A stretch of DNA of 10,431 bases from Treponema sp. (GCA_009786675.1 WQRP01000007.1:2120-12550), one strand, 5' to 3'; positions 1 to 6,842 are shown, counted from the first letter of the stretch. The notes: generated by a model not told the origin, from the letters alone. Numbers and translations: made by a program.

Positions 1-366
1 CCTGGCAAAGGTCCGCAGCAGGTTCAGGCGCAGGGACAGGGGCCCCATGCCCTTGTCCATAAGAAGATGCCCCATGCCGAAGTATTTTTCAGGGCGCCGG
101 CAGCGCTCCCGCGCGTCCAGGCCCGACAGCGGCAATTCCCCCACCGGGGTACCCGCGTACTCCGCCGTAAAGATCGACCGGGTAAAATCCAGGATTTCCT
201 GCAGGTCCCCAACAAAGGCCGGGCTGCCCGCCGCCTCGCCAAGAAGCTGGGCCTCCAGGATCATGGCGCACAGCGCGTCCAGCTTGCCGCGAAACACGAT
301 TACGGGATGGCCCTTTTCGACGAGCCGGTTTCCGTAAAGGTGGGTAAGCCCCTCATTTTTGCTCAT
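1..366 (-). CDS. eutT: EutT-type cobalamin adenosyltransferase, partial (3' end beyond window)
   Basis: The visible N-terminal 122 residues resemble the catalytic part of EutT, which transfers the adenosyl group of ATP to cob(I)alamin to make coenzyme B12. Seen directly: LTHLYGNRLV at residues 7-16, FRGKLDAL at 25-32, RRPEKYFGMGHL near 91-102 and LRLNLLRTFAR at the cut edge. These fall in the same order and spacing as I remember for enteric EutT (LTHL, FR..LDS, HxPxxYL..DHL, LLNLLRT). Enteric EutT has a further N-terminal region with a Cys-rich metal site. That region is absent here, because an in-frame TAG lies 12 bases before this ATG. The start overlaps the end of the upstream regulator gene by 14 bases and has no clear Shine-Dalgarno site, so translation is probably coupled. 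The family call is fairly firm. No ethanolamine-utilisation gene is visible, so the partner B12 enzyme is unknown. Confidence 0.75.
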   Translation of the reverse strand, partial: MSKNEGLTHLYGNRLVEKGHPVIVFRGKLDALCAMILEAQLLGEAAGSPAFVGDLQEILDFTRSIFTAEYAGTPVGELPLSGLDARERCRRPEKYFGMGHLLMDKGMGPLSLRLNLLRTFAR

Positions 367-712
367 GCGTCGATACTACACAATCGGGGGGCGCGTTGCA
401 GCCGGCGCCGAAGACCCTGGAAACGGCTTCCAGAAGATCCCTTTCCAATTGCGCCCTGCTCGCGTCGCGTTCCGCGAGACCAAGGGCAGATTCCGAGTAG
501 TCCGCGTCGGCGAACAGCCAGGCCGGCTTGACGTCCAGGGCCTTGGCGATGCGATCGAGGTTGCAGGACGAGGGGAACCGCTTTCCGATCTCGACGTTCC
601 CCACGAAGGTGGTCGAGCAGTTGAGCCTTTCGGCAAGGGCGGCCTGCGAGAGCCCAAGCCTTTGGCGGTACTTTTTCATGTTACGCGCCAGAAGCGCGCG
701 GACATCCGCCAT
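353..712 (-). CDS. XRE-family (Cro/CI-type) helix-turn-helix regulator
   Basis: This is a small DNA-binding regulator of 119 residues. The HTH domain spans about residues 8-63: LSQAALAERL (21-30) fits the first helices, the recognition region follows at about 33-40, and E41-x-G43-K44-R45-x-P47 is the usual XRE signature after it. The C-terminal half (64-119) is not recognised. It holds a predicted helix rich in Glu, Arg and Leu and two Cys (105 and 111). The start is supported by AGGGGAGG at 730-723, about 10 bases upstream. The gene overlaps the adenosyltransferase gene by 14 bases, so the pair forms an operon. It is divergent from the lipoprotein cassette. Autoregulation, and control of the divergent genes, are inferred from the palindromes between the promoters. 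The ligand is unknown; cobalamin or its adenosylated form is a guess from the neighbour. Confidence 0.85.
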   Translation of the reverse strand: MADVRALLARNMKKYRQRLGLSQAALAERLNCSTTFVGNVEIGKRFPSSCNLDRIAKALDVKPAWLFADADYSESALGLAERDASRAQLERDLLEAVSRVFGAGCNAPPDCVVSTHEQK

Positions 713-749
713 CGCCGGTTATCCTCCCCTTTTCGACAGAGTTTGCTAA

Positions 750-778
750 ATTACACCATTTCGCCGGCCATTTTTCAA
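750..778 (-). promoter_or_regulatory. Sigma70-type promoter of the XRE regulator operon
   Basis: On the minus strand TTGAAA (778-773) and TGTAAT (755-750) are separated by 17 bases, a good housekeeping-type pair. Transcription would start near 743 and give a leader of about 30 nt that includes the Shine-Dalgarno site. The -35 box lies inside the GGCCAT-N6-ATGGCC palindrome, so a protein bound there should block it. Confidence 0.6.
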
Positions 779-814
779 TGGCCAATTAGTTGACATCTAC
801 AACGTATTGGCCAT
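766..814. promoter_or_regulatory. Putative operator: three GGCCAT half-sites between divergent promoters
   Basis: GGCCAT (766-771) and ATGGCC (778-783) form an inverted repeat with a 6-base spacer. ATGGCCAA (778-785) and TTGGCCAT (807-814) form a second, perfect 8-base inverted repeat with a 21-base spacer. The first palindrome covers the minus-strand -35 box. The second encloses the plus-strand -35 box and touches its -10 box. Position next to an XRE regulator gene makes an operator likely, but binding is inferred. GGCCAT-N6-ATGGCC could also form a small RNA hairpin, although it lies upstream of both predicted start sites. Confidence 0.5.
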
Positions 815-819
815 AAGAT
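790..819 (+). promoter_or_regulatory. Sigma70-type promoter of the envelope cassette
   Basis: A perfect -35 box TTGACA (790-795) is followed after 18 bases by TAAGAT (814-819), a 4-of-6 match to TATAAT. Transcription would begin near 826, giving a leader of about 205 nt before the first lipoprotein gene. It faces the regulator promoter back to back. Confidence 0.55.
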
Positions 820-1031
820 GACGCGAGCCAAGAAACGTCCGGGGCTCCCGTTTCCAACGGAAGGCTTCCACAGTCAAGGCGAGTTCCCCTCGACCCCAAG
901 CCTTACCCCCCGAACAGTGAACCGCGGCAAGCTTCTGGGATTGAAACCGACCCCACCGGTCCCGAATGTTATTCGAGCGCGTTTCGAACCAAGGCGTTGC
1001 CCTTTATTCCCGACCGAGGAGGAATATTGGT
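820..1031 (+). other. Long structured leader of the envelope cassette
   Basis: No convincing gene lies here. The predicted leader contains nested inverted repeats: CCGTT-N3-AACGG (848-860), then AAGGCTT (861-867) pairing with AAGCCTT (898-904) around an inner CGAG-N5-CTCG hairpin (880-892), and later TTCGA-N7-TCGAA (972-988). AGGAGG at 1017-1022, 9 bases before the ATG at 1032, is the ribosome site of the following gene. No riboswitch class was recognised; in particular no cobalamin riboswitch core was found. Confidence 0.4.
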
Positions 1032-2201
1032 ATGGCAAAAAGAGGATTTTGGAAAGTGCCCGCGACAGTCGCGGCAGTCGGCCTGGCTTTTGTATTGGCG
1101 GGGTGCCCGGCGGACGCCCCCGACATCGGGTGGACCGCCGTGTCTAACGAAGACAGCACGGCGATTATCTTTAACTTTAACGCGCCGGTGACCGAGAAAC
1201 AGCTAGAGGACAGCATCACCGTCGCCATCCACGGCGGCGAGGTGGTAATGGGCAGCCCGGCCGGCTACGGAAGGCTGTGGTCGCTGCCTGTTTCAATCTC
1301 CACCTCCGGAACCGCGCATGTTTCCATTAACTCGAGCGGAATTTCAAACAGGCCGTCGTCGTTCAGCGTCATCGCCACGACCGTATTCGTCGAGGAAATC
1401 TACTACAGCCCGCAGGATCTGGCGATCGCGGTCATGTTCAACGCCCCCGTCGCGGGGCTGAGCGGGGAGCACGTCACGGTTACCTCCAGAAGCGGCGCTA
1501 TATCGAATTCCGGGACACCCAGAAGGGTAACCGGAAGCCGCTGGCTGGTGCCAGTCACCGTTACGCGCGACGGAACCGTGGACGTTTCCATCCAGAAAGC
1601 CGGGGTTAGGGTAAGCGAGGCGGCCACGGAAGTGCCGGTTAGGCTAATCCGGCCGACGGTAGGATTCGTGGCGGGGCTCAACGCGATACGTATCACGTTC
1701 GACGAGCCGGTCTCGGACTTGGCCGGAGCCCATGTTGTACCCAACCTTGTAACCGCGGCCGCAACGTTCGGCACCCTAAGGAAGGGCGTCGCCAACAATG
1801 AATGGATCCTGCCAATCACCGTTACGCGCGCGGGAACCGTGCAGGTTGCGATTGAAAGAGCCGGGTTTGCAGTGACGGATCAGGCGGATGGGGTTACTCT
1901 CCCGGCCATTACGGTTAGCCCCGTTACGTTCACCGTAGCTGCGTATCCAGCGACCGGCATTACGACCAGGTTCACCATTAGTTTCACTGCCCCTGTTTCA
2001 TTGACCCAAGGCGCCATCTCGCTCGGCGGTGTAGGCACTATACCAGGGCTCGTTCCCGCATCCCTAACAGGCAGGAGTCGTGAGTGGTCGGTTGGGCTTA
2101 TACAACCTCTCCCATCGGGAGTTGCGACTTCATTGAATGTTACCGTCAACATGGATGGGGTTCAAACCACAGGTATGCCATTGACCATAACAACGTCCTA
2201 A
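1032..2201 (+). CDS. Lipoprotein with four tandem Ig-like repeats
   Basis: This protein of 389 residues is probably exported and lipid-anchored. The N-terminus has basic residues, a hydrophobic stretch and a lipobox LAGC with Cys25. The rest is almost all beta-type sequence in four repeats of roughly 87-90 residues (about 32-114, 118-205, 209-297, 300-389). Each has an 'F-x-x-P-V' element (FNAPV, FNAPV, FDEPV, FTAPV). The first three end in a W-x-(L/V)-P-(V/I) strand followed by G-T-x-x-V-x-I-x-x-x-G; the fourth is more divergent. Such repeats are known from spirochaete surface lipoproteins; they may serve adhesion or matrix binding, but no ligand is recognised. The start at 1032 is chosen over an upstream in-frame ATG at 966 because it has AGGAGG at the right distance and begins directly with the signal peptide. 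Codons such as GTT, GTA and ATT are commoner than in neighbouring genes. Confidence 0.8.
   Translation: MAKRGFWKVPATVAAVGLAFVLAGCPADAPDIGWTAVSNEDSTAIIFNFNAPVTEKQLEDSITVAIHGGEVVMGSPAGYGRLWSLPVSISTSGTAHVSINSSGISNRPSSFSVIATTVFVEEIYYSPQDLAIAVMFNAPVAGLSGEHVTVTSRSGAISNSGTPRRVTGSRWLVPVTVTRDGTVDVSIQKAGVRVSEAATEVPVRLIRPTVGFVAGLNAIRITFDEPVSDLAGAHVVPNLVTAAATFGTLRKGVANNEWILPITVTRAGTVQVAIERAGFAVTDQADGVTLPAITVSPVTFTVAAYPATGITTRFTISFTAPVSLTQGAISLGGVGTIPGLVPASLTGRSREWSVGLIQPLPSGVATSLNVTVNMDGVQTTGMPLTITTS
1555..1841 (+). repeat. Near-identical DNA segments in Ig-like repeats 2 and 3
   Basis: TCACCGTTACGCGCG occurs at 1555-1569 and again at 1816-1830, and the similarity runs on through GGAACCGTG, giving 24 of 26 identical bases (1555-1580 against 1816-1841). 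The offset is 261 bases, exactly 87 codons, so it equals one protein repeat. Flanking parts of the repeats are much less alike. Confidence 0.7.
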
Positions 2202-2374
2202 AGGCTCACCCACACGCCAGGCCTAGGGGCTCGCCAGAAATCTGCGCTTGCCGACGCATGGCTTGGCGAGGCGAGATCGCCCGGTTCGCGGCGCCAGATC
2301 GCCGGCGGGCGTTTCCGGGGATCCGCGAAAACAAGTCCGCGGTGACTTTAACACCGCATTAAGGAGAACATCGC
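2202..2374 (+). other. Intergenic gap with a hairpin just before the barrel-gene ribosome site
   Basis: No terminator with a T tract and no clear promoter is seen, so the barrel gene is probably read through from the lipoprotein gene. CTCGCCA (2230-2236) and TGGCGAG (2264-2270) are an inverted repeat with a long loop. GCGGTG (2339-2344) and CACCGC (2352-2357) form a 6-bp stem with a 7-base loop that ends 3 bases before the Shine-Dalgarno site AAGGAG (2361-2366). Confidence 0.45.
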
Positions 2375-3802
2375 ATGGTCAAAAAGATAATCTTGCTCTT
2401 TGCCGCGGCGCTGGCGGCGGGCGGCTTGGCGTGGGGGCAACCTGCCGACCCGCCCATACCGTTCCCCGACCGGCCGCCCGGAGCCTGGAGCGGCCGCGCG
2501 GCCGTGGGCGGCTTCGGGGCGGTTCCCTGGCAGGGGCTGTCCACCGAGGCACGCAACAGCGCGACGCTGTTCCGGGGGGAGGCGGACGGTTTTATCGATC
2601 CCAGGTTCCATGACACGGAAATCGAGAACTTCCTTTTCGTCTCGCCGTCAAGCGACGGGCGCGTGGATATTGGCTTCGCCAGAAACTTCGGGCTTTTCTA
2701 CCTGGCCGTCTACTACGGCGGCGGGATCGTGCACGCGACCGGCCAAAACTCCGGGGAAAACCAAGCCGCCGGGCTGCCCCGCAGGGGCTTTACGGCGGCG
2801 GACTGGAACAACAGCCTGGCCCTGCTCGTGGGGATCCTGGGCATGGGCATACGCCTGGACGCCACCTTCGACAGCGACACGGCAAGATCCGTCGTGGACT
2901 ACTCCCGCATCGACAGCCCGGAGGAGTCAAGGATCGCCACGGAGCGTTTCATGGGGCAGCACGGCCCGTCCCTGGCCCTGACATGGGGCGCCAGGTTCGG
3001 CAGCCTTGCGCCCTGGGCCAGCGTGGGCTACAGATTCGCCGGATCCCTGGTCCAAAGCCACCGGGCAACGGACTTCGACTACGAGAACAGGCTCAGCTCC
3101 GGCGCGGCCATAGCGGCGTCGGGCGGCGCCAGGCTCGACCTGAACGATACCATGGCCGCGGGCGCCGCGGTCAGCTTCCGCAACACCTTTCCCCAGCGGG
3201 AATCGTACACCGGAACCGAGCCGGCCGGCCGGGAAGGCTCCCTGGAACGCGACTTCGCGAACCGGAGGCACGGCATGTTAGGCTTCGGGCTTGACCTTTA
3301 CTACCTGCACAGGGTCGAGATCAACGAGGCCCTGGAACTCAGGTTCCGCCCCAGGCTGTACGGCGGCCTGACCATAAGATCCAACGACTGGGAAGGCGAC
3401 ACGATAAGCTGGACCGCACCCGGGGAAAGATGGACGACGGTGGCCGGCGCGATCCAGCTAGGCGCGGCCTTTCGCCCCAACAGCCTGCTGGGCTTTTTCG
3501 CCGGAGTGAACCTGGAACTCCTGGACTGGAGCACCTGGTCGCAGATCGGCGGCGACGAGACGTTCCCCGCGCTGGAATCGTCCTGGGAAATCCGGGGCGT
3601 GTCCAACGGCGGCATGGGCGTCGGCGTGACCCTGACCCCGGCGGAGAACGTCACCCTGGGCCTTGGCCTAAACGGCCTGTTCATGGACAACCACACCATC
3701 GATCTGACCGCCAGCATAAGGTTCCGCAACAGGACGCCGCCCGTCCCCGTGGAGGAACCCGAGGCCGGCGAGTACGACGACGAGGAAGGAGGAACGGAAT
3801 GA
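2375..3802 (+). CDS. Predicted outer-membrane beta-barrel protein
   Basis: This is a 475-residue exported protein of no recognised family. A signal peptide fits residues 1-21 (VKKII start, Ala/Leu core, cleavage probably after AWG, before Q22). The mature part alternates short amphipathic beta segments rich in Gly and aromatic residues, such as FGLFYLAVYYGGGIV, GPSLALTWGARFG, APWASVGYRFAGSL, ALELRFRPRLYGGLTI and LLGFFAGVNLELLDW. That pattern is typical of outer-membrane barrels. The final strand-like stretch (HTIDLTASIRFRN) is followed by an acidic tail of about 20 residues, unlike the usual aromatic end of a BAM substrate. AAGGAG stands 8 bases before the start. The stop overlaps the next gene's start, which suggests both products are made together. 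Transport, porin or adhesin roles are all open. Confidence 0.7.
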   Translation: MVKKIILLFAAALAAGGLAWGQPADPPIPFPDRPPGAWSGRAAVGGFGAVPWQGLSTEARNSATLFRGEADGFIDPRFHDTEIENFLFVSPSSDGRVDIGFARNFGLFYLAVYYGGGIVHATGQNSGENQAAGLPRRGFTAADWNNSLALLVGILGMGIRLDATFDSDTARSVVDYSRIDSPEESRIATERFMGQHGPSLALTWGARFGSLAPWASVGYRFAGSLVQSHRATDFDYENRLSSGAAIAASGGARLDLNDTMAAGAAVSFRNTFPQRESYTGTEPAGREGSLERDFANRRHGMLGFGLDLYYLHRVEINEALELRFRPRLYGGLTIRSNDWEGDTISWTAPGERWTTVAGAIQLGAAFRPNSLLGFFAGVNLELLDWSTWSQIGGDETFPALESSWEIRGVSNGGMGVGVTLTPAENVTLGLGLNGLFMDNHTIDLTASIRFRNRTPPVPVEEPEAGEYDDEEGGTE

Positions 3803-4191
3803 AAACAGGACTTTGGAAAATACCCGCCGGGCTTGCCGCGCTCGCGCTCGCCTTCGCCCTGTCCGGTTGCCCGGTCTCCGCCAACGATCGCGACGTCCGG
3901 GGGGTCGGCGACCTTTTCGGCGGCGGCCCGGACGCCCGCGTGACGGTAACGGTGACGGGAATCCCCTATGTCCCCAACGGGACGGAAATCGAGGCGATGC
4001 TTGGCGAGGACGGGGATACACGTCGAGCCAGGGTAACGGGCGGCTCGTTCACCGTGACCTGGAACGCCGTGCCGATCCTGGAAAGCCATACCGTCGGCTT
4101 CTACGTCCCCGGATGGGGATGGGCGAGGACGAACCCACGGCAACTTGACGCCGGGGAAAACATCGTGCCCTGGTCCCAGTTCCTGCCCTAA
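3799..4191 (+). CDS. Small lipoprotein, function unknown
   Basis: The product has 130 residues with a clear lipoprotein signal: basic start, hydrophobic core and lipobox LSGC with Cys24. The signal peptide is strikingly like that of the Ig-repeat lipoprotein upstream: GLWKIPA...LAFALSGCP here against GFWKVPA...LAFVLAGCP there. After a short linker (to about 45) comes one beta-rich domain with ARVTVTVTGIPYVPNG, GGSFTVTWNAVP and a Trp/Gly-rich GFYVPGWGWAR, compatible with a small beta-sandwich. It is not a recognised family. The start is fixed by the ATGA overlap with the barrel gene and by AAGGAGG (3786-3792) six bases upstream. The tight coupling suggests a partner of the barrel protein at the outer membrane; this is inference. 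Confidence 0.75.
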   Translation: MKTGLWKIPAGLAALALAFALSGCPVSANDRDVRGVGDLFGGGPDARVTVTVTGIPYVPNGTEIEAMLGEDGDTRRARVTGGSFTVTWNAVPILESHTVGFYVPGWGWARTNPRQLDAGENIVPWSQFLP

Positions 4192-4250
4192 GGCACGATC
4201 CCTTCCGGTGGGAATAGGAACCGGCAAGCCACGATACCGTGGCGAACGCC

Positions 4251-4303
4251 AAAGGCGCGGAGCCCGTGGGCATTCATCGTCCACCGGCCCGCGCCTTTCT
4301 TTT
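4251..4303 (+). terminator. Intrinsic terminator of the envelope cassette
   Basis: AAAGGCGCGG (4251-4260) pairs perfectly with CCGCGCCTTT (4289-4298), and the inner part can extend the stem (GCCCGTGG against CCACCGGC with one mismatch). TTTCTTTT (4296-4303) follows. It lies between two convergent genes. In the opposite direction only three T follow the stem, so termination of thrA here would be weaker. A smaller hairpin, GCCACG-ATAC-CGTGGC, lies just upstream at 4228-4243. Confidence 0.8.
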
Positions 4304-4308
4304 GGCCG

Positions 4309-6783
4309 CTACACCGGCGGCCTGGCGATCCGCACGATGTCCGCGAAAATCCCACCGGCGGTTACCTGCGCCCCGGCGCCCGGGCCCTTTATGACCATCG
4401 GCAGTTTCAGGTAGCGGTCGGTGGTCATGACCACGATGTTGTCGCTGTCCACCAGCGAGCGGAATGGGCTGTCCGCGGACTCCGCCCTGATCGAAAGCCC
4501 GGCCTTGCCGCCCTCGATGACGGCGACGTAGCGCAGAGCCATTCCCTTGGCCCCGGCCTCGGCGCGGCGCTTTTCGAAGGCGGCGTCGTGCCTTTCCAGC
4601 TCCTTGAAAAAGGCGTCCACGGTCTTGGCCCTGAAACAGGCCAGGGGAAGAATCGGCTCTATGCCCACGTCGGAAAGCTCCAGGGAAAGGCCGCACTCGC
4701 GGGCCATGATCAGGGCCTTGCGGGCGGCGTCCATGGCGTTAAGGTCGTCGCGGGGATCCGGCTCGGTGTAGCCCTTGGCCTTGGCCTCGCGCACCAGGGC
4801 GGAGAATGGCTTGCTCCCGTCGAAGCCGTTAAAGATGAAGCTAAGGGTGCCGGAGAACACGGCCTCGATCCGGCGGACCCTGTCCCCGGAAAGACGCAGA
4901 TCCCTAAGCGTCGAGATGACCGGAAGCCCGGCGCAGACGGTGGTCTCGTAAAGGTAGGGAATCCCCCTGTCGCGGGAAAACCCGACAAGCTTCCTATAAT
5001 AGTCCAGGGATCCCGAGTTGGCCCTTTTGTTTGGCGTGACCACCGCGATGGACGCCGCCAGGATCTTCCCGTACAGGGCGGAAACCTTGTCGCTGGCGGT
5101 ACAGTCGCAGAAACAGGCGTTGGGCAGGTTAAGCGCGGTCATCCGCTCGACGAAGGCGTCCAGGCTGACGGGCTCCGAGCCGGCCTTGCCCTTGCCGGCG
5201 ACCAGATCCCTGGCCGCAAGCGGATCGAGCCCCCCGGCGTCGAAAACCATCCGCAGGTCGTTTGCCACGCCCACAAGGTTTATCCTGATCCTGTCCCTGT
5301 CCGCCAGGGTCTTTCCGTGGGAGGCGATCTGCTCCAGGAGCGTCCCGCCGATAAGCCCGGTCCCCACCAGGAAAAGGTTCACAGACCTCGTCGTCGCGTG
5401 GAAGAACGCCTCGTGCACGGCGTTAAGCGCCTTGGCCTCGTCCTGCCCGGAGATCACCGCGGAGATGCTGGACTCGGAGGATCCCTGGGCGATGGCGACG
5501 ACGTTCACGCCGTTCCTGCCCAGGGCGTGGAAGAACTTGCCCGAAACCCCGGACGAGCTTTTCATCTCGGATCCCACCACGGCAATCACCGAAAGGCCGG
5601 CCTGCGCCACAGGCCCGTCTATCGCGCCGTCCCGGATCTCGCCGGAGAATTCCTCCGCCAGGGCAAGCACCGCGTTGTCGGCCTCGCCCGGCGGCACGGC
5701 GAGGCACACCGAGTACTCGCTGGATCCCTGGGTTATCAGGATGACGCTGATTTTCCTGCGGGCCAGGGCGCCGAATATCCTGGCCGAGCTGCCGGCCACG
5801 CCCATCATCCCGGTTCCCTGGACGCGGACCAGGGCCACCCGGCTTATCGAGCTTATCCCCTTGACGGGGAACCGCCCAGCCGCCGCCTTGCTCACGATGC
5901 GGGTGCCCGGGCCGGAGGGGTTGAAGGTGTTGCGGATCAGGATGGGTATGCCGAGTTCCAGAGCCGGCCTGACCGTGGGGGGAAAAAGAACCCTGGCGCC
6001 GAAATGGGAGATTTCCATCGCCTCGGCGTAGAGCATCTCGTCGATCCTGAAGGCGTCCTTTACCAGCCGGGGATCGGCGGTCAGGATTCCGTCAACGTCG
6101 GTCCAGATTTCGACCAGTTCGGCCTTCAGGGCGGCGGCGAAAATCGCGGCGGTCAGGTCGGAGCCGCCCCGGCCAAGGGTAACCGTCTGCCCGTCCCGGT
6201 TGGACGCGATAAAGCCGGTGGCCACCTGCAGCGGCTTCTTCCTGGAACCGCCGAAGAAGGAGCGTATGTTCGCGTGGGTCTCCGAAGGGACGTACCTGGC
6301 GTTCCCGAAAGGGCCGTCCGCCCTGACCAGGGGCCTGGCGTCCAGGAATTCGGCCCTTACGCCGTTTGCGGTAAGGACGCGGGCCAGGATCCCCGCCGAA
6401 AGACGCTCCCCGAAGCTGGCCACCAGATCCAGGGTGCGGGGGGAAAGCTCGCCAAGCAGGGACACGCCCTCCAGGACGCGGCCAAGCTCGCCAAGCAGGG
6501 CGTTCGCGCCGGCAAGCGCGGCCTTTCGATCGTCGCCCTTTAGCATACGAACGATCATGTCCCTGTGCCTCGCGCGAAGATCCTCCAACTGCCCTAGGTA
6601 AGATCCGTCCCGCGCCGCCGCCTTGCCGGCGACGGCGATCAGGGCATCGGTGACGCCCGAAAACGCGGAAACCACGACCACGGGGGTCTTCCCCTTGTGG
6701 TCCCTGTCCTTTAGAATCCCGACTATCCGATCCACCGCCGAAGGGCTGCCGACCGAGGTGCCGCCGAATTTAAGAATCTTCAT
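4309..6783 (-). CDS. thrA: Bifunctional aspartokinase / homoserine dehydrogenase
   Basis: ThrA catalyses the first and third steps from aspartate to homoserine, the branch to threonine and methionine, in the cytoplasm. The 824 residues match the length of enteric ThrA. The kinase domain has KFGGTSVG (5-12), SFGERLSA (123-130), GRGGSD (204-209) and DVDGILTADPR (229-239). Two ACT regions follow at about 312-385 and 397-445, each with an ITQGSSE or IAQGSSE element, the usual site of amino-acid feedback. The dehydrogenase domain has the nucleotide loop VGTGLIGG (473-480), VVTPNKRA (581-588), and KGYTEPDPRDDLNAMDAARK (670-689), in which Asp685 and Lys689 match the catalytic pair of yeast homoserine dehydrogenase. 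A conserved-looking strand reads YETTVCAGLP with Cys617 where Gly is usual. The ATG at 6783 with GGAGG a few bases upstream is preferred to an in-frame GTG at 6837, since it places KFGG at the normal distance. Confidence 0.95.
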   Translation of the reverse strand: MKILKFGGTSVGSPSAVDRIVGILKDRDHKGKTPVVVVSAFSGVTDALIAVAGKAAARDGSYLGQLEDLRARHRDMIVRMLKGDDRKAALAGANALLGELGRVLEGVSLLGELSPRTLDLVASFGERLSAGILARVLTANGVRAEFLDARPLVRADGPFGNARYVPSETHANIRSFFGGSRKKPLQVATGFIASNRDGQTVTLGRGGSDLTAAIFAAALKAELVEIWTDVDGILTADPRLVKDAFRIDEMLYAEAMEISHFGARVLFPPTVRPALELGIPILIRNTFNPSGPGTRIVSKAAAGRFPVKGISSISRVALVRVQGTGMMGVAGSSARIFGALARRKISVILITQGSSEYSVCLAVPPGEADNAVLALAEEFSGEIRDGAIDGPVAQAGLSVIAVVGSEMKSSSGVSGKFFHALGRNGVNVVAIAQGSSESSISAVISGQDEAKALNAVHEAFFHATTRSVNLFLVGTGLIGGTLLEQIASHGKTLADRDRIRINLVGVANDLRMVFDAGGLDPLAARDLVAGKGKAGSEPVSLDAFVERMTALNLPNACFCDCTASDKVSALYGKILAASIAVVTPNKRANSGSLDYYRKLVGFSRDRGIPYLYETTVCAGLPVISTLRDLRLSGDRVRRIEAVFSGTLSFIFNGFDGSKPFSALVREAKAKGYTEPDPRDDLNAMDAARKALIMARECGLSLELSDVGIEPILPLACFRAKTVDAFFKELERHDAAFEKRRAEAGAKGMALRYVAVIEGGKAGLSIRAESADSPFRSLVDSDNIVVMTTDRYLKLPMVIKGPGAGAQVTAGGIFADIVRIARPPV

Positions 6784-6815
6784 CTGCCCTCCAAAATCGC
6801 CTCGCGCAAAGTCCC

Positions 6816-6842
6816 AAAAAAAACGCGGAACGAACACGCCGC
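6816..6842 (-). terminator. Hairpin plus T8 in the thrA leader, possible attenuator
   Basis: Read on the minus strand, GCGGCG (6842-6837) pairs with CG and CCGC (6832-6825, with a 2-base TT bulge) around a TGTT loop, and eight T follow at 6823-6816. The stem is short (6 bp) but GC-only. It sits between the candidate promoter and the thrA start, where a terminator would act as an attenuator. No threonine-rich leader peptide is visible, so the mechanism, if any, is unknown. Confidence 0.35.

Noticed and set aside
966..1031. 22-codon N-terminal extension of the Ig-repeat lipoprotein
   Set aside because: It would bury the lipoprotein signal behind a charged stretch; the ATG at 1032 has AGGAGG at 9 bases.
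820..1031. Cobalamin riboswitch, looked for because of the nearby adenosyltransferase
   Set aside because: No conserved B12-box core was recognised on either strand, and the leader belongs to the other transcription unit.
818..1147. Open frame of 109 codons in the leader of the first lipoprotein
   Set aside because: It begins inside the predicted -10 box, has no ribosome site, is Pro/Arg-rich and runs into the lipoprotein gene in another frame.
2230..2270. CTCGCCA/TGGCGAG inverted repeat as a terminator after the Ig-repeat lipoprotein
   Set aside because: The loop is 27 bases and no T tract follows.
3301..4284. Open frame of 327 codons on the minus strand across the barrel and small lipoprotein genes
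   Set aside because: Low-complexity Arg/Pro/Ser sequence with no motif or ribosome site; it crosses two well supported genes and the terminator region.
4588..6543. Open frame of 651 codons on the plus strand opposite thrA
   Set aside because: It is the mirror of a GC-rich gene: no family motifs, odd composition rich in Gly, Arg, His and Pro, and it lies wholly within a firmly identified gene.
6784..6837. 18-codon N-terminal extension of ThrA from a GTG
   Set aside because: It reads through the T8 tract and hairpin, and the aspartokinase family starts only a few residues before KFGGTS.
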